From the NCBI GenBank assembly GCA_038502055.1, contig JAXRKN010000037.1, forward strand, positions 3,348,001 to 3,412,000: a stretch of 64,000 nt of DNA, in the 5' to 3' direction. The DNA is from Tanytarsus gracilentus. Taxonomy: Eukaryota > Arthropoda > Insecta > Diptera > Chironomidae. The notes below the pieces were generated by a model that did no database searches, had not been told where the DNA came from, and worked only from the letters and a program-made list of their open reading frames with translations. The position numbers and the translations under genes were made by a program. Below, piece by piece: positions 57,101 to 64,000 of this stretch (positions within the stretch are counted from its first letter, which is position 1; the number at the start of each line of letters is the position of its first letter).

Positions 57101-60100
57101 ATAGCATTTTATTTTTGGGACACAATAAAAAACAAATAGAATCGCATTTACGCACACAATACACAAAAATCACGAAATAGAGTTGGATGAAAAAGAAAGC
57201 ACGCTGAACACATGAGTTAATTTCTCAACTTACGTCTGAATGCTTCGCACAGGCAATTCGTATGTACACATTATAACGAGCAAAATGCGTTCGATCAACA
57301 CAACGATGTCGATTGCTGGTAGGTATGGCATGCAGAGAGAGAGAAAAAAAGAATTTGTAAATCAAAGCCATTATAGACTTTGTGTGTGGAGGAAACAAAA
57401 TGCTAAAACGCCTTGTTTGTGCGTTGAATGGGCCGAGAGAGCACACATCCAATTCACCTTATTGAACTTTTTTCTGCTGTGAAAATAATCAATAGACGTT
57501 GATGTTGTTTGTTTGCGCAAAAAGGTCGATAATTGAGTCATTATAATAGATTTCGCTATTCAAAAGCTTCTCATAGGTCAACAAAACAAAAATTGGGGAC
57601 ATAAAAATAATTTAATTTTGTTGAATTTAAATTAAGTGGAATGCAAACAAAAATTGTTATAGAAATTTATTTGATTGCAGCACTTTTAATATAATATTTG
57701 AACTGAAATTATTTTTTTTAAAAATTTTTTTTTATTATTTTTGCATCGCAATATATCGGTCATTATTTTCATGCCCAAAATCCAAACACACCCTTCTTAA
57801 ACTCACATTACGCGCTTTTACAAAACAACATTTTGATGTGAAAAATGGATAAAAAATCGACCATAAAAATGATAAACAGCGATTCCCTTAATCAATATCA
57901 ATGATACTGAAATATTTTTGTGATTTCCTCTCGTGCATATTGCCGCACGGCGTGAACAGTGCCGAAAATTATTACACTTTTGCGTGGTGCCGGGAAGCGA
58001 GAGATTGGTGGGAGGTAAAAATGTGTACATTCGCTCTTACAAAAGGTTATAAATATTTTTTTATGTACTTGAACACACACACACATACACACACATTTAG
58101 AGCATACTGCTCGTCTTTGATTTTAAGACTGCGATAAATTTAATCTATTCCATTGAAGCGCGATAGATTTCGACTTGGTGTTTCTGTGCCATTTATTTCT
58201 TTCGCCGCGTGAGTACTGCGGCATTTTCCGAGAGCGAAGTAAATAAATTTTTATGCCATAAACAACATTTGCGTTCAAGTTAAGCTCTCACACACGAACT
58301 ACCTTGATTATGTAACGTCTTGAAGTGAAGTTGATAGAAATTGCGCTGCTTTCTATTTTATTTTCAAAACCCTAGGTGATAACGGGTGGTAATTTGGTAA
58401 ACTATGTAAAGGAAAATTGATAAAATTTAAATAGAAATTTAGCTGACATCGTCTTAAAAATCACTTACTTGACAATAACAGTTTTTGAAGGTTCGTCTTA
58501 TGAATAAATTCTATGACACGCTTTATGTTATTAACGTCAATCATGAAAGGAGCTCAGTGACGACAAAGACGAAAAATTTCGGTAGTGGTTGATGGACTGA
58601 AAATAATATTTCTTTCGCTTTGTAAATTTTCCATTTAAAGCAAAAATATTTTTTCATCTCTATCGCAGAGAGAAGAAAAAGTGGCAATGGCATCATTTTT
58701 TTGGAGAGGATTTGGAGATAGCTCGAGAAAAATTGATATTGCTGGATTATTTAAGAATTACTGCTCTCGAGTAAATGTATGTGCTTTCTTCAGCTGAATA
58801 TACACATTTTTGTGATCCTATTCTACACACATAGAGCGAAATGATTAATTATGCACTTTGCGTAACAAAATTTTTAGTAATTTGTTTTGCAACATAAATT
58901 ACTGTTGAAAATTATTTTAATACCTTTGACGATAGAAAGACGACATAATTTATGGACATCTCCCTCTCTCTTTTTATTTTTTAAGATGTTGCCACTTTTT
59001 TGTTGAGCTCAGTAAGAAAAAAGTAAATGATGTAGCGCATGAAAGTTCGCGAGTTTATTTTTTACTCTGCCTTTTACAAATAACGCATTGTGAGAATTGC
59101 TGGCAAGCTTTCAATATTTCAGCTTTTTCGAGACATTAATTTTCCGTTCTTTGCTTCCTTCTCGATGAGTTTTCTCCCAAATCCACCGTCTTTTTTTGTG
59201 TGTGTGTGTCAGAATGATGATAAAAATAAAAATGATTACGGAAATGAAGGGAAAAAGGAGCGGATTCACTCGTTGTAATATAACGATGGAGAAAAAAATC
59301 CTTTTCATTTAACATAATTGAAATAAATTCAACTTCAATGATTTGAAAGAAAATTCCACTGAATTATCATCATCTGCAAAGGAGAAAAAGAAAAACGGCC
59401 TCTTCATGTTCTCAAGCACACACCTTTTTCACTCTCGAGGACATTCTCGCTGAAATATCAAATGACTCTACACGTTTAGAACGTAAAAATGAGAAGCAAT
59501 GACTTTCTTTCTTTTGTCCTTTTTCTTCTTTTTTTTACATAAGATATTGAACGCATTCAAATTTCATCTTTTACACTCTCAGTGAGTGATTGAATGACAC
59601 GAAAAGTGAAAGAACCCTTTTTCGATTTTTCTTTTTCTCAATCGACATTTTTTAAGGCAATTCTTTCGAGATGAGTAATAAAGTGAGTTAGCTTGGAATG
59701 TGAAGGATATCAGGTGAATTTTTAAAAAGGGTTTAGAAAAATCAGGTTTGAATTTTTTGTGAGAAACGTTCAAAAATTTGGATTGTAAATTTTCATTTTC
59801 CAAAAATTTTTATATTTAGTTTTTTCATTATAAAATCTCAACCCATCCTGCCTCGCCTTCAACGGACATCCTTAAGCGTTAAACCCAAGAAATTACTCTA
59901 CCAAAGAACAAATGAACAAGAGCGATGAAAATTTATTACTTTTCACTTTTCTTCTTCATCCGTTTCATCATCACAATGCAATGAGAGAAGTAACGGGAAA
60001 AAGTGATATCGATGAGAGAATAAAAATAAAAAGTTATTCTAATTCCTTCCTTTGAGCTACATTTTTATTACACTTCGATACTTTCTCCACTGAAGATTGC

Positions 60101-63100
60101 CTTCTTGATTAAATTCGCAAATTCTTAAGGCAAAAAAGTGAAGAGGCGGAAAAGGCATGAAGTTCTTATCATAAACACACATTACATCGATAAGGAGAGG
60201 AAAGAGGGCATGATAATGGTAGTTTTTTCTTGCAGTATCCTTTCCCCTCAAATCATCTTATAAGTCGATAGTATATCTTGATGCCAAATAATGTACTTCC
60301 ATGGGATGTTTTTATTCAGGCATGAGAGGAGGAAAAATTGAAAATTCATAATATTAATAAAATTTTATCGCTAATTTATTCGTGACGCGCTCTTCTCTAA
60401 AGCATGTGCGTGTCTATACACATTGGACTTAGCACCAAGACAGTCGACTATGGAGGCAGATGTTGGAAACATATTAGGATCATTTTAAAAGCTTTAGCTT
60501 CTCGAGGGTGGAAAAAAGGTTTATTGAGAAAAAGTTTGAGCATAAAAAAGAGTCTTAGGAGAGGTGTGAAAATTTCGTGAGGCTACTCTTAGATGGCACT
60601 TAAATAAGCTTCAGCTAATCAGTATTCCTGTTCTCCATTTATTGATTTCCATCGGAATTTTACCGCCGAGAGATGAAGCAACCCACATGTGTTGGTATGT
60701 CTTCGACTATCTACAAGGAAAGGTGAATGCTGGTTTTGATATGAAACTTTTTTATCATTATACGATGAGCTGTTGAAGTTGCCCCTTTTTTCTTTCTTAT
60801 TGCGTACGCACACTGATGTACAACAATAAGCCACCGAACGTATGGGAAAGGATGTTCTTAGAAGATGTATACGGCACATAAAGAGAGGAAAGAAATGAAG
60901 ATTGAGAAAAATTGTGCCTATGTGGGTTGAATGTGAAACTATTTCGAGTCTTCATGTGTGTGCTTTGGATGTATAAATGCACATTTGAAGTTCACACATG
61001 GAGAGTGCTCTCACTCCTGGCATGAAGTGACGGCAAATTGCGACTTACATGTGAAATGTTTTGTTTGTCGGCAGATAAAAGCACATGGAACAAATAATGA
61101 AGCCATTTGGTATGTAAGCTGATTTAATAATAATAAGAAGAAGACAATTGTCTTACATTGTCATAAAGCAAGTTTCGCACCGAACAGTGCTCCATAGGGC
61201 TTTTGCCTACCATTGCATAAATTTCCATCCTACTTTGCAAACATACAGAACTTAAAGATGCCCTGCCACACATATATTTACATTTAGTGGAAAATTTCAG
61301 ATCATTAAATTCATATTTTGTGTCAGTTAAGAGTCTTATGGATAATTTATGGCACAATATCAATATGTACATGATTACTTTACAGCTATACACTCGGCTT
61401 TGCCGTTATGTGCGGTGGGATTATTCACTCCAGGCTTTATGTGTATATACTCATATCGAGTGTTTTCTACAGTTGTGAATGCAACTATCGACCATTACAT
61501 TTGCTATTGATGATCAAGCATATTTTTTTGAATAAATATCTAGAAACTTTTAAATTTCGAAACTCATACAATAATTCATAAATTCATACTTTGATGCCTT
61601 AAAAATAAATTAAATAAAAATTGTTAATCAAATTTAACGAAGAAATTCCTTACTAAAAACAGACAAACTAAAGTTTTTCCTATCACCACTCGAGTGGTCG
61701 TAAACAAAACACTGTTCGAGATTCCAATGCCGTCAGCATAAAGAAGAATATAAATTGATGTGAGGAAAAATACAATTTTTCATTCCTAATTAAATCTTAA
61801 ATGTTTATCGAAGCGTGCTGTAAGTGATAGGAAAAGGCGAGAAGGAGGTTAAGGATACAATAACAAGCACGAGTCTCATACACATTGTCGTGCTGTAACT
61901 AGATACTGTCATCAAGTTGAAGTAGATCTTTATTTGTCGCTCAAGCACATTACTTTCACTTTATCTGTCGCACTAATGAATGTTGTTGAAAATTTATTCA
62001 TTTGTTTTTGTGCTTCCGTGCAAAAAATGGCATTTCGTGTCGCCCGAAATGCTTTCTTATTGTTTACTCGCCCGCAATTGTTTTTACCCTTTTTTATCTC
62101 TTTCCACCCTTCTTTTTTTCTCTAAAACTTTTTCATTTTTCTGATAGAGTTGTAATGGAAATTGTTGTAATGGAAAGCTGATTACATTAAAATTGAAGTG
62201 AGGGTAATTGAAGAAAGTTTAGCATAATGCAGAGCCAATTTAATCAAGCGATGAAAAAAAATATGCAATTGTTTTACCTTGCTCGCAAATCAATACCAAT
62301 AATGTCTTAAAATACTTCAATTTTCACATTAAAATCTAAAATTGACACAAATTGTGACTGATGATGTCAATTTTATTTTTTATAATCAATCGATTTTTGA
62401 TTCAATTTCACGCTCTTCAATAATCGAAGCGAAAAATTTATTTTGACACTAAAAGCTTTTTTCTCTCTCTTTCAATCACTCTTTCACGTTCCATTTCACT
62501 CGCATAACAACTTGCATCCCATTGTCATATATGTATGACGAGAATATTACTATTATCATTGTCGTTTATGTAAAATTCAATGAATAATAATAACCGAATA
62601 TATGTATTTTTTCTGCTCTTCTTTGCGGCTTATGGTTGTTTTCTACCACACAATGGCGGTGATGTGAACATGAATACTTGAATAATCTCGATGAATTTTA
62701 ATTGAATTTATAAATTTTTAAAGCATGAAGTGGCATGAGTGAAATTGTTTTGGACATTGATGAGGATTCAATTTGGTGGAAAGTGAACAGATAAGAATGG
62801 ACATTAGGAATTTTCTATGCTTTTTGAAAAAAAATAATGTGCATAACTTTAAGGAAAATTTTTTATATTTTTAAAAAGTTATGCAAAAAAATAGTTTAGA
62901 AACTGAACACACACCATTTTCTCTCTAAACCAATCTGATATCATTGTTGAACTTTTTCTCTCCCTCTTCCTCAAAGCATTGTCGTCTATATTTTTGTCGT
63001 CATATCATGAAGGAAAAGCCATTGAAGCAAAAATGATACTCTCTCCCGAACATAACACACGACATGGCAAAAACTTTTCATTTCTCGACCTCTCACACTG

Positions 63101-64000
63101 TGTATAGCCTCAATACAAAACTTTTTCCTCTCTCTCTCTCTCTTTTCTATTCACTCGTATATTCCTGAATGTTGCTGTTCCGGATTGTATGCTTTATGTC
63201 TCTATCATTGAGATGGAAAATCGATTCATTTGACTAATAATATTTTTTACCATATATACAACAAGCTGTGTGTGGAAGCGAGATGTGTACCGACCGTACA
63301 GCAGCGGCAGCATCATCAGAGTAGTCGGTCGAGCTGTCTCTCTAGAAATCGGAAACTTTGTTTAGTTGGAAAGGTCATATATCATTGTTTTTTATGTTGT
63401 TTTCTCGATGTCTATTCAATCGGACGGAGGGCATACAGTCACACACAGTGTATATCGAGCATAGAAATTAGATTGAAAAATTTAAATTGAGTTTTGATGT
63501 TATGGATCAGTGGAGCTTTTGACTTATTTGGTAAACATAAAATTTTCATTTCCTTCAATGAACTTTTCCTCTCCCAAAAAAAAGTTTTTGATATTTTTTT
63601 ATATCCATTGAATGCCATTTTCACCCTTCTTGCACGTTCTCACTGTTAAAATTATTGCTGACCGTTAAAACTTTCTTCACTCACAAAAGTGCTTTATTTT
63701 GAATTAATGAACGAAACACAGGACTAAATGAGATGACTGAAATGACAATTTATTTTTAAATTAGTCCCATATAAAAAGAGAAAGAATAAAAAAAGTTAGA
63801 CCCTCTCGCTGCGACACAAAAAAATCCAATTTTTATGTTCACTCATTGCAATGAATAGAAAGCGAAGTGAGAAAGGAGGGAATAAGTTGATCGAGGCAAC
63901 TCTAAAGCTTTACATTCTGAGTTGAATAAAAAAAATTCTTCCAAGTCATAGTTTTTAAAAGTTGTACAATCTATTAATGTTACTGTCACTCGATTTAGTT
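54134..64000. other. gene-free A+T-rich spacer or intron sequence
   Basis: No supportable gene. Contains (CA)n-type sequence at 58072-58094, (TC)n at 63128-63143 and an inverted repeat at 62841-62884. Because no gene end is visible on the right, this could be the long intron or upstream region of a gene beyond the window. Confidence 0.5.
62841..62884. other. 10-bp inverted repeat GCATAACTTT
   Basis: GCATAACTTT (62841-62850) and AAAGTTATGC (62875-62884) with an A/T-rich loop of 24 nt. Similar GCATAACTTYAAGG words also occur near 7696 and 17348, so this may be part of a dispersed sequence. Confidence 0.6.

Overview
This is an A+T-rich eukaryotic window, most likely from an insect and probably a nematoceran dipteran. 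The reasons are spliced protein-coding genes with GT-AG introns from 53 nt to 8.6 kb, long gene-poor spacers full of short microsatellites, a dipteran-style secreted leucine-rich-repeat protein, and an atlastin-type GTPase. I see no bacterial operons, CRISPR arrays, rRNA or convincing tRNA.

Layout. 1-6144: spacer. 6145-7131: single-exon secreted LRR plus coiled-coil protein (+). 7132-12434: spacer upstream of the main gene. 12435-32118: a seven-exon 3-beta-hydroxysteroid dehydrogenase-like gene (+, 389 aa). Its exons join without breaking frame, and it carries the TGGxGFLG nucleotide-binding motif and a C-terminal membrane segment. The usual catalytic tyrosine is read as phenylalanine. Intron 3 (6.1 kb) contains a complete two-exon gene on the same strand (22926-23620, SIKE/FGFR1OP2-like, 213 aa) and a 1.5-kb insertion bounded by identical 23-bp direct repeats (25616-27209). 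32119-35287: spacer. 35288-37911: a three-exon atlastin/GBP-like GTPase on the minus strand (689 aa) with a duplicated helical module and a Ser-rich tail, but no visible membrane anchor. 37912-64000: gene-free spacer or intron sequence. It contains a complex repeat at 44861-45881 with a 120-bp tandem array, a long poly-T tract near 54.1 kb and several perfect hairpins.

The most interesting structure is intron 2 of the GTPase gene (35501-35999). It is a nest of mobile elements. A retroposon-like fragment lies between 15-bp direct repeats. Inside it sits a 322-bp MITE with 16-bp terminal inverted repeats and an 8-bp target duplication, which is hAT-like, and most of the MITE is a 10-bp GGCCC minisatellite. 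The related element at 25.6 kb serves as an empty site that fixes the MITE boundaries. Removing both insertions leaves only 23 nt between the splice sites, so this intron may owe its existence to the insertion.

The three main genes do not form an obvious pathway: steroid or lipid metabolism, extracellular LRR protein, and membrane-remodelling-type GTPase. The nested SIKE-like gene belongs to a STRIPAK-associated family. All calls come from reading the sequence and from memory of the families; no database search was run.
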